A DNA stretch of 64,000 nt from positions 1-64,000 of the forward strand of contig NZ_JAFCJX010000039.1 in assembly GCF_018130695.1 (NCBI RefSeq), in the 5' to 3' direction. Under the pieces are notes generated by a model. The model did no database searches, was not told the DNA's origin, and saw only the letters and a list, made by a program, of their open reading frames with translations. The stretch is from Bradyrhizobium jicamae (GTDB lineage: Bacteria; Pseudomonadota; Alphaproteobacteria; Rhizobiales; Xanthobacteraceae). Within the stretch, counting starts at the first letter, position 1. Each line of letters opens with the position of its first letter. Made by a program: the position numbers and the translations under genes. Positions 1 to 9,241 of this stretch are shown here, piece after piece.

Positions 1-12
1 GGCGTTTGCGCG

Positions 13-78
13 GAGATCATGCTCAAACAAAGACCTAAAGCGCGATGACGATTCAACCCAATCTCATCGCGCTTTAGG
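13..78. repeat. Dispersed intergenic palindromic repeat
   Basis: The stretch begins with GATCATGCTCAAAC and holds an inverted pair, AAAGCGCGATGA and TCATCGCGCTTT, around a short spacer. The same GATCATGCTC end recurs at about 44,110 in this window, so it is a dispersed element and not gene-specific. It lies downstream of rnd and codes for nothing visible. Confidence 0.6.
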
Positions 79-97
79 GTTCGAGCGAGGTCCGGGA

Positions 98-150
98 TCC
101 TCATGGTGAGGAGCACGGCAACGCCGTGCGTCTCGAACCACGAGGCCGCG
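98..150. repeat. Dispersed intergenic repeat (CCTCAT...GAGGAGC type)
   Basis: The element reads CCTCATGGTGAGGAGC, then an imperfect hairpin, then GTCTCGAACCACGAGGCC. A related copy lies at 24,354-24,478 downstream of the parDE pair. The family is noncoding. I infer it is a mobile or structural intergenic repeat typical of this lineage. Confidence 0.5.
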
Positions 151-173
151 GTGCCGCTCCGGCGCCGCCCGAT

Positions 174-1322
174 CTACCCCCGATCCACCCGCACCACGCG
201 GCCCTTGTCGATGGCGAGCGCGAGCTGGCCGTGCTTCAGCTTCAGCGCGGCTTCGCCAAACAGCTCGCGGCGCCAGCCGTGCAGGGCGCCGACATCGGCG
301 TGATCGTCGGCGGCGATCTGCTCGAGATCATCGACGGTGGCGATCACTTTGCTCGCGACCGCATGGCGCTCCGAGGTCATGCGCAGCAGCACCTTCAGCA
401 GCTCGACGATCGCCGCGCCATTGGAATTGTTGCGTGGCTTCTCGAGCTTCGGCAGCGAGCCGTGATCGCGGGCGAGGCCGCGCTGCACGGCGGCGACGAT
501 GTCGCTTCCCCATTTGGAGCGGTCAAAGCCCTTCGGCAGCGAGCGCAGATTGGCGAGCCTTTCCAGCGAGGTCGGCGCGTGGGTCGCGATGTCGCCGACC
601 GCGTCGTCCTTGAGCACGCGCGAGCGCGGCACGTCGCGGCTCTGCGCTTCCTGCTCGCGCCAGGCTGCGACCTCGATCAGCACCGCGAGCTCCTTCGGCT
701 TGCGGACGCGGGTCTTCAGCCGCTCCCAGGCGCGTTCGGGGTGGAAGTCGTAGGTCTTCGGCGAGGTCAGGACCTCCATCTCCTCGCTGACCCAGTCGCT
801 GCGGCCGCGCTTCTTCAGGTCGGCATCGAGCGAAGCGAACACGTCGCGCAGATGGGTGACGTCGGAGACCGCGTAGTGCATCTGCTCTTCCGTCAGCGGC
901 CGGCGCGACCAGTCGGTGAAGCGATGGGTCTTGTCCGGGCGGTGGCCGGTGACGCGCTCGACCAGCGCATCATAGGCAATGCTGTCGCCATAGCCGAGCA
1001 CCATGGCGGCGACCTGGGTATCGAAGATCGGATGCGGGATGGTGCCCGACATGTGCCAGACGATCTCGATGTCCTGCCGCGCGGCGTGAAACACCTTCAG
1101 CACGGCTTCGTTCGACATCAGGGCAAAGAACGGCTTGAGGTCGAGACCCGGCGCAAGCGCGTCGATCACGATGGCCTCGTCCGCGCTCGCCATCTGCACG
1201 ACGCAGAGCAGGGGGTAATAGGTCGACTCCCGCAGGAACTCGGTATCGACGGTGATGACCTTGTGCTGGGCGAGGCGGTCGCAGGCGGCCGCCAGATCAG
1301 GGGTGGTGGTAATCAGATTCAT
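174..1322 (-). CDS. rnd: Ribonuclease D
   Basis: This 382-residue 3'-to-5' exoribonuclease would mature tRNA and other stable RNA 3' ends in the cytoplasm. The N-terminal DEDD exonuclease domain (about 20-190) shows VDTEF (Asp26, Glu28), then HAARQDIE, and YAVSDVTHL supplying the Tyr and last Asp of the DEDDy active site. An HRDC-type helical domain occupies about 200-290, with a second helical region to the end. The length matches the family. It is divergent from the sensor kinase at 1591 across a 268-bp gap in which I see no other gene. I am sure of the assignment. Confidence 0.95.
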   Translation of the reverse strand: MNLITTTPDLAAACDRLAQHKVITVDTEFLRESTYYPLLCVVQMASADEAIVIDALAPGLDLKPFFALMSNEAVLKVFHAARQDIEIVWHMSGTIPHPIFDTQVAAMVLGYGDSIAYDALVERVTGHRPDKTHRFTDWSRRPLTEEQMHYAVSDVTHLRDVFASLDADLKKRGRSDWVSEEMEVLTSPKTYDFHPERAWERLKTRVRKPKELAVLIEVAAWREQEAQSRDVPRSRVLKDDAVGDIATHAPTSLERLANLRSLPKGFDRSKWGSDIVAAVQRGLARDHGSLPKLEKPRNNSNGAAIVELLKVLLRMTSERHAVASKVIATVDDLEQIAADDHADVGALHGWRRELFGEAALKLKHGQLALAIDKGRVVRVDRG

Positions 1323-1590
1323 GAACAGTCCATGACGCTCCCGGACACGCGTTCTGCCGAAAGCGCAGCGATGTCAAGGGCCTTGCGGGGGATTCGGCCC
1401 CGCCGGAGGGCAGATCGGGCGATTTCGCACGGTCTTTCGTGCTCGCGGCGCCAATCGCGCCCGCGCTCCGGCGCCTCATGGCCCCCTGGCGTGCAGAGCG
1501 GCGCAGGGAAAGTCGGGGGCAGATCGCGCCAGTGGCCTCTTATGTTATCGTCCTGCTTTGAGGCTCGACCGATCTTGATTTGATAACCTG

Positions 1591-3210
1591 ATGCCCAAAA
1601 GCTCGACGAGCAGTCACGTGGCACCTGCGCCGGATCAGGATTTTCCGATCGCGATCGCAGCGCTTCCCGCGACCCGGGAGCACAGCAGGGCCGCGGCCGC
1701 AATCATCATTGTCCTGCTGATCGTTGCGGCATTCGTCGCGCCGTTTGCGCATCTGCGGTTGGGGCGCATCGACGCCTTCATCCCGGTGCTTCAGACCGTG
1801 CTGGCGCTCGCCGACTTCATGACCGCGATCCTGCTGTTCGCCCAGTATTCGCTGCTGCCGCAGCGGGCGCTGCTGGCGGTGGGGAGCGCATATGTTTTCA
1901 GCGGCTCGTTTGCATTCCTGCAGACCCTGACCTTTCCCGGCGGATACGGCCCGGCGGGTGTGATCGGCGATGGCTTCAACAGCCCGGCCTGGTTCTTCGT
2001 GCTATGGCACCTCACATTCCCGCTGGCGATCCTGGTGTATGCGCTGTCGAAGGATGAGGTCAGGCCTGCGGCGGCGGCCGGCAAGTCGACCGCGAGAGCG
2101 ATCGGCCTCACGCTGCTGTTCGTCGTCGCCGTGATCGCCGCGCTGGCGTGGCTGGTGACAGCAGGCGTCGGATGGCTGCCGACGTTTTATTCGGGCAGCG
2201 TGACGGAGCAGACGCGGTTCGGCAATCAGATCAATGTCGTTCTGTTGCTCTGGTACGGCAGCGTGCTTGCGTTGTTGTTCGCACGCCGGCGCACGATCCT
2301 CGACGTCTGGCTGGTCGTGATCCTGATGGCGTGGATGCCGAACTTTCTGGTCGCGGCGATCGCGAGCTCCGTGAGATTTTCGCTCGGATGGTATGCCGCG
2401 CGCGGCTTCGCCCTGTTCGCGAGCTTCATGCTGCTCGCCGTCTTGCTGACAGAGATGACGGTGCTGTATTCGCGCCTCGCCAACGCATTTTCGCTGCTGC
2501 GGCGGGAGCGCGCCAACCGGCTGATGAGCATCGATGCGGCAACCGCAGCGATCGCCCATGAGATCAGAACGCCGCTCGGCGCCATCGCGCTCAATGCGGG
2601 GACGGCGCTCGATCAGCTTCGCGCCAAGCCGCCGGTGCTCGACGATCTCAGGGCCATCCTGGCTGATATCGCGGCGGACAGCCTGCGTGCCAATGAGGCG
2701 ATTTCAGTCGTTCGCGGATTGTTCGACGGTGCCACCGAACGGCGGACCACGGTGCGGGCCGAGGATTTCGCGCGGCAGGCGCTGAACCTTGCCGACGCCG
2801 AGCTGCGGGCCAACCAGGTGTCGGTGACCACGGAGTTTCGCGACAATCTCGCGGAGGTCCATGTCGATACCGCGCAGATGCAGCAGGTTCTGCTGAACCT
2901 GATCAGGAACGCAAATGACGCCATGGCGATGCTGCCTTCGGACGTTCGCCGGCTGAGATTGGCCACCGAACGGACGGCGTCAACCGTGGTCCTGTCGGTT
3001 CAGGACAGCGGAGCCGGGATCCCGAACGAGAACCGCGACCGCATCTTCGACGCCTTCTTCACCACCAAGCCATCCGGAATGGGGCTGGGGCTCGCGATCA
3101 GCCGCACCATCGTCGAGGGTCATGGCGGCAAGCTGCAGCTTGTCGGATCGGGTCCACATGGGACGATCTTCGAGATTGCGATGCCGATCAGCGCTGCGGC
3201 GGCGACCTGA
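1591..3210 (+). CDS. Membrane sensor histidine kinase with MASE4-like sensor
   Basis: This is a 539-residue sensor kinase. Residues about 35-290 form several membrane helices that resemble a MASE4 sensory module. The HisKA box AIAHEIRTPLG follows, with phospho-acceptor His323. The HATPase domain shows the N box NLIRNANDAM (about 430), DSGAGIP (about 470) and GMGLGLAIS (about 497). No response regulator is adjacent, so it is an orphan kinase and its ligand is unknown. The ATG has only a weak ribosome site. It ends 29 bp before the exported hydrolase at 3240, so the two may be co-transcribed. Confidence 0.9.
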   Translation: MPKSSTSSHVAPAPDQDFPIAIAALPATREHSRAAAAIIIVLLIVAAFVAPFAHLRLGRIDAFIPVLQTVLALADFMTAILLFAQYSLLPQRALLAVGSAYVFSGSFAFLQTLTFPGGYGPAGVIGDGFNSPAWFFVLWHLTFPLAILVYALSKDEVRPAAAAGKSTARAIGLTLLFVVAVIAALAWLVTAGVGWLPTFYSGSVTEQTRFGNQINVVLLLWYGSVLALLFARRRTILDVWLVVILMAWMPNFLVAAIASSVRFSLGWYAARGFALFASFMLLAVLLTEMTVLYSRLANAFSLLRRERANRLMSIDAATAAIAHEIRTPLGAIALNAGTALDQLRAKPPVLDDLRAILADIAADSLRANEAISVVRGLFDGATERRTTVRAEDFARQALNLADAELRANQVSVTTEFRDNLAEVHVDTAQMQQVLLNLIRNANDAMAMLPSDVRRLRLATERTASTVVLSVQDSGAGIPNENRDRIFDAFFTTKPSGMGLGLAISRTIVEGHGGKLQLVGSGPHGTIFEIAMPISAAAAT

Positions 3211-3239
3211 GCCGGGACGATCACCTGAAAGGAAATGCC

Positions 3240-4214
3240 ATGATGAGGAAAGCCCTGTTGGCCGCAGCCGTTGCGCTGCTGGCGTTCGCGGATGCGGCCT
3301 TCGCCGATCCGCTCAAGGTGACGCTGCTCGGCACGGGAACGCCGACGCCGCGTGTCTCCAATTTCAGCGCGGCGACGCTGGTGGAGGCGGGGCCGGAGAA
3401 ACTGCTGTTCGATTTCGGCCGCGGCTCCACCATGCGGCTGTTCCAGAAACAGATCCCGCTCGGCGCGCTGACGGCGCATTTCATCACCCATCTGCATTCC
3501 GACCATCTGGTGGGGCTACCCGATATCTGGCTCTCCGGCTGGCTCGGCACGCCCTGGGCCTCGCGCAAGGCGCCGATGGTGGTATTCGGGCCGAAGGGCA
3601 CGGTCGCGATGACCGAGAACCTGACCAAGGCCTTTGCGGAGGACATCCGCATCCGCCTCGACGACGAACACCTGCCGCCGGAAGGCATCGCGTTCGACGC
3701 GCACGATATCGTCGCGGGGCCGGTGTATGAGAAGAACGGCGTCAAGGTGACGGCGATCGAGGTCAATCACGGCGAGAAGATCAAGCCGTCCTTCGGCTAT
3801 GTCGTGCAATATCAGGGCAAGCGCGTCGTGCTGTCCGGCGACACGAAGTATGACGAGCGGATCGCGGCGGCCGCGAAGGGCGCCGACCTCTTGATCCACG
3901 AGGTCTGCGTGATCGATCCGGCGCTGCGTGAAAAGTTTCCGTCGTACAAGGATATTGAAGCGCATCACACCTCGCCCGAGGAGGCTGGCAAGATCTTCAG
4001 CGAGGCGAGTCCGAAACTGGTGGTCTATTCGCACATCGTCTACGCGACGGTGAAGCCGGTGCCCGACGTGCCCGAGGACCTGCTGGTGGCGCGGACGCGC
4101 GCGACCTATGACGGACCGCTGCTGGTCGGGCGCGATCTGATGTCGTTCGTGATCGATGACAAGGTGCAGGCGCTCGACCCGAAGGGCGAGGCGCTCCAGC
4201 CGCTGGTGAAATAG
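3240..4214 (+). CDS. Exported MBL-fold metallo-hydrolase (RNase Z-like fold)
   Basis: A 324-residue protein with a clear Sec signal peptide (about 1-22, ending AAFA). The mature part opens with a strand like the tRNase Z/arylsulfatase branch (TLLGTGTPTP), then the zinc motif THLHSDH (His84, His86, Asp88, His89), LSGDTKYD and YSHIVYA as later metal ligands. The signal peptide makes tRNA processing unlikely, so a periplasmic hydrolase of unknown substrate is the best call. AAAGGA eight bases upstream supports the first of two adjacent ATG codons. It converges with the aconitase gene four bases away. Confidence 0.88.
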   Translation: MMRKALLAAAVALLAFADAAFADPLKVTLLGTGTPTPRVSNFSAATLVEAGPEKLLFDFGRGSTMRLFQKQIPLGALTAHFITHLHSDHLVGLPDIWLSGWLGTPWASRKAPMVVFGPKGTVAMTENLTKAFAEDIRIRLDDEHLPPEGIAFDAHDIVAGPVYEKNGVKVTAIEVNHGEKIKPSFGYVVQYQGKRVVLSGDTKYDERIAAAAKGADLLIHEVCVIDPALREKFPSYKDIEAHHTSPEEAGKIFSEASPKLVVYSHIVYATVKPVPDVPEDLLVARTRATYDGPLLVGRDLMSFVIDDKVQALDPKGEALQPLVK

Positions 4215-4218
4215 CCTC

Positions 4219-6801
4219 TCACGACAGCTTGCCGCGCAGGATCAGTGGCAGCAGGCCGCCGGCGCGGAGGATGTCGCATTCGAGACTGGTCTCGATTGCG
4301 GCGGTGGCTTCGAAGCGGTTGATCTCGATGCCGTCGCGATGGATGCGCACGGTGACACTGCCGCGGGGGCGGATGGCGTCGGCGGGCGCATCGATCTCGA
4401 TCTCGTCGGTCGGGCGCAGGCCAAGACCCTGCGGCCGGCGATCGGCCGGCAGCCGCAGCGGCAGCACGCCCATGCCGATCAGATTGGAGCGGTGGATGCG
4501 CTCGAAGCTGAGCGCCAGCACGGCGCGGACGCCGAGTAGCGCCACGCCCTTGGCGGCCCAGTCGCGCGACGAGCCCATGCCGTAGCGCTCGCCGGCCAGC
4601 ACGACGATCGAGCGGCCTTCCTCGGCATAGCGCTCCGCGGCGCGCCACAACGACAGGCGCTCGCCGGAAGTCGTGTGAATCGTGGTGGCGGGGCGGAGCT
4701 CCGAACCGAGCAGGTTGCGCACGTTCTTGTTGGTGAAGAGGCCGCGCAGCATCACTTCCCAGTTGCCGCGGCGCGAGGCGAAGACGTTGAGATCATGCGG
4801 GGCCTCGCCGCGTGCGACGAGGTAGACACCGGCGTCATCGGCCGCGGGAATCGCACCGGCCGGCGAGATGTGGTCGGTGGTGATGTCGTCGCCGAGCACC
4901 AGCAGCGGCGTTGCGGCATAGCGGCCGAGGCGCGTGCCCTTGCCGAGGCTCGCGAAGGGCGGACGACGGATATAGGTCGAGGACTGATCCCAGGGAAACA
5001 GCGCGCTGTTCGGCGCATCGAGCGCGGCCCAATCGGCGCTGGCTTCGGCGGCCTCATAGGCGGTCGCGTAATCCCTGGCATCGCGTGCCTGCGCGAGCGC
5101 GGCGTCGATCTCGGCTCCGGTTGGCCAGAGATCGGCGAGGCGGATGTCGCGGCCATCCGTGCTGCGCCCGATCGGATCCTGCAGGATGTCGCGGCGCGCG
5201 TCGCCGGCGAGCGCGAAGGCGATCACCAGCGGCGGCGAGGCGAGAAAACCGTTCTCGACCTGGGTATGGACGCGGCCGGGAAAATTGCGGTTGCCCGAGA
5301 GCACCGCGACCGGTGCGATCTTTCGCGCCGTTACGGCCTCGGCCATGACGGGCGCGAGCGGGCCGGAATTGCCGATGCAGGTGGTGCAGCCATAGCCGAC
5401 GATGCCGAAGCCGAGCGCTTCAAGGTCGTCCATCAGGCCGGCGCGGCGCAGATAGGCTTCGGCGGTGGGCGATCCAGGGGCGAGCGACGTCTTCACCCAG
5501 GCCGGCGGCGTCAGGCCGAACCGGCGCGCCTTGCGGGCGACGAGGCCGGCGGCGATCAGCAGGCGCGGATCCGACGTGTTGGTGCAGCTCGTGATCGCCG
5601 CGATTGCGACCGAGCCATCGATCGCAACGTCGGACGGCCCGGCGGTGGTGCCGAGCGCCGCGGCGGTACGACCAGCCGCGATGCGATCCTGCGGGCGGCG
5701 CGGGCCGGCGAGACTGACCTCGACCTCGTCGAGATCGATGGTGAGCGTGTCGGTGTAGCGCGGGTTCGCGTTAGGATCGAACCACAACTGCTGGCGGCGG
5801 GCATAGGCCTCGACGAGGGCGACCTGCTCGGCCGAGCGGCCGGTCTGCGCGAGATAGTCCAGCGTGTGCTGGTCGATCGGGAAGTAGCCGGAATTGGCGC
5901 CGAACTCCGGCGTCATGTTGGCGACCACGGCGCGGTCGCCGGCGGACAGCGTCGAGACTCCGGGACCGTAGAACTCGACAAAGCGGTCGGCGAGATCGAT
6001 GCGGCGCAGCCGCTCGGTGACGGTCAGCGCCAAATCAGTGGCGAGCACGCCATCGCGCAGGCGGCCTGCGAGGCGGACGCCGATCACATCGGGTACCCGC
6101 AGCATCACGGGCATGCCGAACATCACACTCTCGGCCTCCAGACCGCCGACACCCCAGGCGAGCACGCCGATGCCGTTGATCATCGGCGTATGGCTGTCGG
6201 TGCCGATCAGCGTGTCCGGTGCGGCCCACAACGCGCCGCCGCGGTCGAAGCGGGTAACGACGCTGGCGAGGCGTTCGAGGTTCAGCGTGTGCATGATGCC
6301 GGTGCCGGGCGGATGCACGCGGACGCCTGTGAGAGCAGACGTCGCCCACTTCATGAAGCGGTAGCGCTCGGCGTTGCGCTTCAGTTCATGTTGCATGTTC
6401 AGCTGCAGCGCGTCCTTACGGGCGAACACGTCGACGCCGATCGAGTGATCGGTGGAGACGTCGACCGGCAGCACCGGATTGAGTTTCGTCGGATCGCCGC
6501 CGGCTTCCGCCAGCGAGGCGCGGAGGCCGGCGATATCGACCAGAGCTGGGCCGCAGGTGGTGTCGTGCATCAGGATGCGCGAGGGCTGGAAGGCGATCTC
6601 GCGCTCGCTGGTGCCATGCGCGAGCCAGCCGCGGATCGCGGCCACCGCCTCGTCGCACTCCGCGCCGGCATTGCGCAGCACGTTTTCCAGGAGGATGCGC
6701 AGGATCACCGGCAGGCGGGCGAGATCGTCGCCCGCGACGGCTGCGATATCGGCGATGCGGTAGCTCTTGTTCGCGACGTCGAGCGTGGTGAAGTCGTCCA
6801 T
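4219..6801 (-). CDS. Aconitase-family hydratase (AcnA-like)
   Basis: An 860-residue iron-sulfur hydro-lyase of the aconitase superfamily. The cluster ligands are visible in SCTNTSDPR (about 400) and YGCTTCIGNSGP (about 465), the latter as in AcnA rather than AcnD. The C-terminal swivel domain is present, with GMGSSRDWAAKG. It is shorter than the usual 890-905 residues of housekeeping AcnA. It starts 10 bases after the MFS importer behind GAGGA, so the two form an operon under a GntR regulator. That setting suggests a dedicated catabolic isozyme, acting on citrate/isocitrate or a related tricarboxylate, rather than the TCA enzyme. The substrate is not proven. Confidence 0.85.
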   Translation of the reverse strand: MDDFTTLDVANKSYRIADIAAVAGDDLARLPVILRILLENVLRNAGAECDEAVAAIRGWLAHGTSEREIAFQPSRILMHDTTCGPALVDIAGLRASLAEAGGDPTKLNPVLPVDVSTDHSIGVDVFARKDALQLNMQHELKRNAERYRFMKWATSALTGVRVHPPGTGIMHTLNLERLASVVTRFDRGGALWAAPDTLIGTDSHTPMINGIGVLAWGVGGLEAESVMFGMPVMLRVPDVIGVRLAGRLRDGVLATDLALTVTERLRRIDLADRFVEFYGPGVSTLSAGDRAVVANMTPEFGANSGYFPIDQHTLDYLAQTGRSAEQVALVEAYARRQQLWFDPNANPRYTDTLTIDLDEVEVSLAGPRRPQDRIAAGRTAAALGTTAGPSDVAIDGSVAIAAITSCTNTSDPRLLIAAGLVARKARRFGLTPPAWVKTSLAPGSPTAEAYLRRAGLMDDLEALGFGIVGYGCTTCIGNSGPLAPVMAEAVTARKIAPVAVLSGNRNFPGRVHTQVENGFLASPPLVIAFALAGDARRDILQDPIGRSTDGRDIRLADLWPTGAEIDAALAQARDARDYATAYEAAEASADWAALDAPNSALFPWDQSSTYIRRPPFASLGKGTRLGRYAATPLLVLGDDITTDHISPAGAIPAADDAGVYLVARGEAPHDLNVFASRRGNWEVMLRGLFTNKNVRNLLGSELRPATTIHTTSGERLSLWRAAERYAEEGRSIVVLAGERYGMGSSRDWAAKGVALLGVRAVLALSFERIHRSNLIGMGVLPLRLPADRRPQGLGLRPTDEIEIDAPADAIRPRGSVTVRIHRDGIEINRFEATAAIETSLECDILRAGGLLPLILRGKLS

Positions 6802-6811
6802 CGTGGTGTCC

Positions 6812-8122
6812 TCAGGCGTGCTGCTCGGCCGGCTTGGCCGCGACGGCGGTGCTCTCCATCCGCGCGAACCAGGTCATCAGGAAGGAGACGAACAGCAGGC
6901 CGCTCAGGAACAGTAGGCCGCCATAAGTGCTGCCGGTCCAGTCCTTGATCGCGCCGATCGCATACGGGCCCGCAAAGCCACCGAGATTGCCGATCGAGTT
7001 GATCGCGGCGATCGAGATCGCGGCGGTCGAGCGGCTGAGGAACAGTCCCGGCAGCGACCAGAACGGCGACTTGAAGGCGTAGATGCCGGCGAGCGCGAGC
7101 GAGATCAGCGTCATCGCGACTGCGGGCTGCGCGACGAGGCCGGTGCAGGCGAGCGCTGTAGCACCAAGCAACAGCGGCAGCGCGGAATGCTTTTGCCGCT
7201 CGCCGGTGCGGTCGGAATTGCGCGACCACAGGATCATGACTGCCGTCGCAAACGCATAAGGCATCATCGCGATCAGGCCGATCTCGAAATTGGAGAGCTG
7301 GCCCGACATGCCCTTGATGATCTGCGGCATCCACAGGCCGATGCCGAGATTGCCGACCTGGTAGATGAAATAGATCACCGACAGGAACAGCACTTTGGGA
7401 TTGGTGATGGCCGCGACGACGCCGAGGTGCTCGACATTGGGCCGCGCAGCGTGGTCCTTGCGCAGCTCCTCGGTGAGCCAGTCGCGCTCTTCCGTGGTGA
7501 GCCAGCGCGCCTGCTCGGGACGGTCGGTCATGATGAAGTAGTTGACGATGCCGGCGATCACGGCCGGGCCGCCTTCGAGCAGCAGCATCCAGCGCCAGCC
7601 GGAGAGGCCGAAGCCGGAGACGTGATCCATGATCCAGGTGCTCAGCGGTGCGCCGAGCAAATAGGAGACCGGAATGGCTGCGGTGAACAGCGCGACCGTG
7701 GTGGCCTGCTCCTTGGCGCGGAACCAGTAGGTCAGATAGATGATGATGCCGGGGAAGAAGCCGGCTTCTGCAACGCCGAGCAGGAAGCGCAGCACGTAAA
7801 GCTGTGTTGCGGTCTGCACGAAGGCGGTGGCGGTCGCGACGATGCCCCAGGTGATCAGGATGCGCGAGATCCAGATCCGCGAGCCGTATTTGTTGAGCGC
7901 GACGTTGCTGGGCACCTCGAACAGGAAATAGCCGACGAAGAAGATGCCGGCGGCGAAACCGAACGCTTCGCTGGTCAGCGCCAGCTCCTTGTTCATCTGC
8001 AGCGCGGCGTAGCCGATATTGGCGCGGTCGAGATAGGAGATCACGTAGAGCGCGAAGCAGTAGGGCACGATGCGCCAGGTGACCTTGCGCATGGTGGATT
8101 GCTCGACTGACGTCGTGGACAT
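6812..8122 (-). CDS. MFS transporter, anion:cation symporter (ACS) family
   Basis: A 436-residue inner-membrane permease with about 12 helices. The signature SYLDRANIGYAALQM near residue 35 is typical of the ACS family (phthalate, tartrate, glucarate and tricarboxylate importers). The start at 8122 is chosen because AGGGAAG lies upstream and homology to the family begins at once. A longer open frame to 8539 would run through the operator and the GntR gene. It is followed by the aconitase-like gene, and a 27-bp palindrome sits 70 bp upstream. I infer import of an organic acid used by that enzyme. Confidence 0.9.
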   Translation of the reverse strand: MSTTSVEQSTMRKVTWRIVPYCFALYVISYLDRANIGYAALQMNKELALTSEAFGFAAGIFFVGYFLFEVPSNVALNKYGSRIWISRILITWGIVATATAFVQTATQLYVLRFLLGVAEAGFFPGIIIYLTYWFRAKEQATTVALFTAAIPVSYLLGAPLSTWIMDHVSGFGLSGWRWMLLLEGGPAVIAGIVNYFIMTDRPEQARWLTTEERDWLTEELRKDHAARPNVEHLGVVAAITNPKVLFLSVIYFIYQVGNLGIGLWMPQIIKGMSGQLSNFEIGLIAMMPYAFATAVMILWSRNSDRTGERQKHSALPLLLGATALACTGLVAQPAVAMTLISLALAGIYAFKSPFWSLPGLFLSRSTAAISIAAINSIGNLGGFAGPYAIGAIKDWTGSTYGGLLFLSGLLFVSFLMTWFARMESTAVAAKPAEQHA

Positions 8123-8191
8123 GGCGGCGCTTCCCTGTGGTTGTGGTTGGCGCGCTTGTCCGTCCCTGCGGCAGCCGCCTTCGGGAGCGTT

Positions 8192-8218
8192 ATTGCATTT
8201 TAAATTATAAAAGACAAT
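8192..8218. promoter_or_regulatory. Palindromic operator upstream of MFS-acn operon
   Basis: A 27-bp palindrome with the layout ATTG-N2-TTTTA-N5-TAAAA-N2-CAAT, lying between the GntR gene and the MFS gene. A copy with identical arms and spacing lies at 9202-9228. Two matching palindromes on either side of a GntR gene strongly suggest its binding site. Binding itself is inferred. Confidence 0.8.
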
Positions 8219-8232
8219 ACGGGAGTGTTGCG

Positions 8233-9108
8233 TCAGGCGCGGGGGATCTTGATCAGGGCTGCGCCGGAGATATGGACGCGGAGGAAGTCGGCGGCCTCCT
8301 GGCGCAACCCGTTCTCCAGCAAATCCAGGATGTTGAGGTGCTCGCGGCACTGCTGGGGCAGGCGGCTGCGATCGACCGTGATGCGATATTCGACGAGGCG
8401 CCGCAGCCGGTTGACGCGCTTGACAGCGTCGAGGAAGAACGGATTGCCGCTGGCGACCATCAGCATCTCGTGGAAATCGTTGTTGGCGGCAAAGATCTCC
8501 GCGCGCGAGGCGCGCTTGTAGCCGCCGTCGAGCAGCCATTGCTGGGTTTCACGCGCGGCCGCGAACGCCGCACGATCGACGGTAAAGCTCGGCAGCATCA
8601 GCGCCTGCGGCTCCAGCGCGATACGCAGCTGATAGCCCTGCTGGTAGCTCTCGCGCGAAGTCAGCAGCGGCCCGAACGCCCAGCCGTTGCCGGGCAGGCG
8701 CTCGATCCAGCCTTCATCGGCGATTTTTGTCAGCACCTTCAACAGGCGCGTGCGCGACAGGCCGTAGCGGCGCATCAGCTCGCTCTCGCTGACGCGCTCG
8801 GGCAGCTTGCCGGACAGCCGATCCTCGGCAATGGCAAAATACCATTCGTCCTCCTGCGCCTCGCCGGTGTCGGCACTCTCTGGCAGCTCACGCGCGCTCT
8901 TGACCAGGAAGAAGCCGCGGTTCGGCTCGGAGCGGACGACTTTCATGTCCTCCAGGATTTGCAGCGCGGCGTTGATCGGCGCGCGCGAAACCCGCAGCGC
9001 GTCCGCCAGCGTCTGGCTCGGCAGATGCTGGTCGGCCTCGAGATCGTTGACGCGGATGTAGTCGAGGATCCGCGCGGTCATCTGGTTGGCGAGGTTGGGG
9101 CGGGGCAT
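8233..9108 (-). CDS. GntR-family regulator with two winged helices and FCD domain
   Basis: A 291-residue transcription factor. Residues about 1-70 form a GntR winged helix (SQTLADALRVSRAPINAAL). Residues about 92-150 contain a second one (SESELMRRYGLSRTRLLKVLTKI). An FCD ligand domain follows (about 150-290), with the metal-type residues of NNDFHEML, REHLNIL and RVHISGA. The doubled DNA-binding region is unusual for the FadR/FCD class. It is divergent from the lactonase and lies just upstream of the MFS-acn operon, with matching palindromes on both sides, so I infer autoregulation and control of both units. Confidence 0.9.
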   Translation of the reverse strand: MPRPNLANQMTARILDYIRVNDLEADQHLPSQTLADALRVSRAPINAALQILEDMKVVRSEPNRGFFLVKSARELPESADTGEAQEDEWYFAIAEDRLSGKLPERVSESELMRRYGLSRTRLLKVLTKIADEGWIERLPGNGWAFGPLLTSRESYQQGYQLRIALEPQALMLPSFTVDRAAFAAARETQQWLLDGGYKRASRAEIFAANNDFHEMLMVASGNPFFLDAVKRVNRLRRLVEYRITVDRSRLPQQCREHLNILDLLENGLRQEAADFLRVHISGAALIKIPRA

Positions 9109-9201
9109 ACGAACGACTCAAAAATGGGTCCGGAGCAGGCATCATTGGCCGACCGGCCGGAGCGGCACAAGCGGCGGTTTGGGCATTGTATCTATCCCAT
9201 A

Positions 9202-9228
9202 ATTGTGTTTTAAGTGATAAAAAGCAAT
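9202..9228. promoter_or_regulatory. Palindromic operator between gntR and lactonase genes
   Basis: The second copy of the 27-bp palindrome, ATTG-N2-TTTTA-N5-TAAAA-N2-CAAT, ends 13 bases before the lactonase ATG and lies in the divergent gntR/lactonase gap. At that position a bound repressor would block lactonase expression directly. Arm identity with 8192-8218 is complete; only the N positions differ. Confidence 0.8.
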
Positions 9229-9241
9229 CTAGGGAGGGCCG

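Noticed and set aside
126..1583. Long plus-strand frame of 485 codons opposite rnd
   Set aside because: It is the antisense shadow of RNase D in a GC-rich gene; no domain, no ribosome site, biased composition.
4675..6948. Plus-strand frame of 757 codons opposite the aconitase gene
   Set aside because: Antisense shadow; Arg/Gly/Ala-rich with no fold signature, while the minus strand has clear aconitase motifs.
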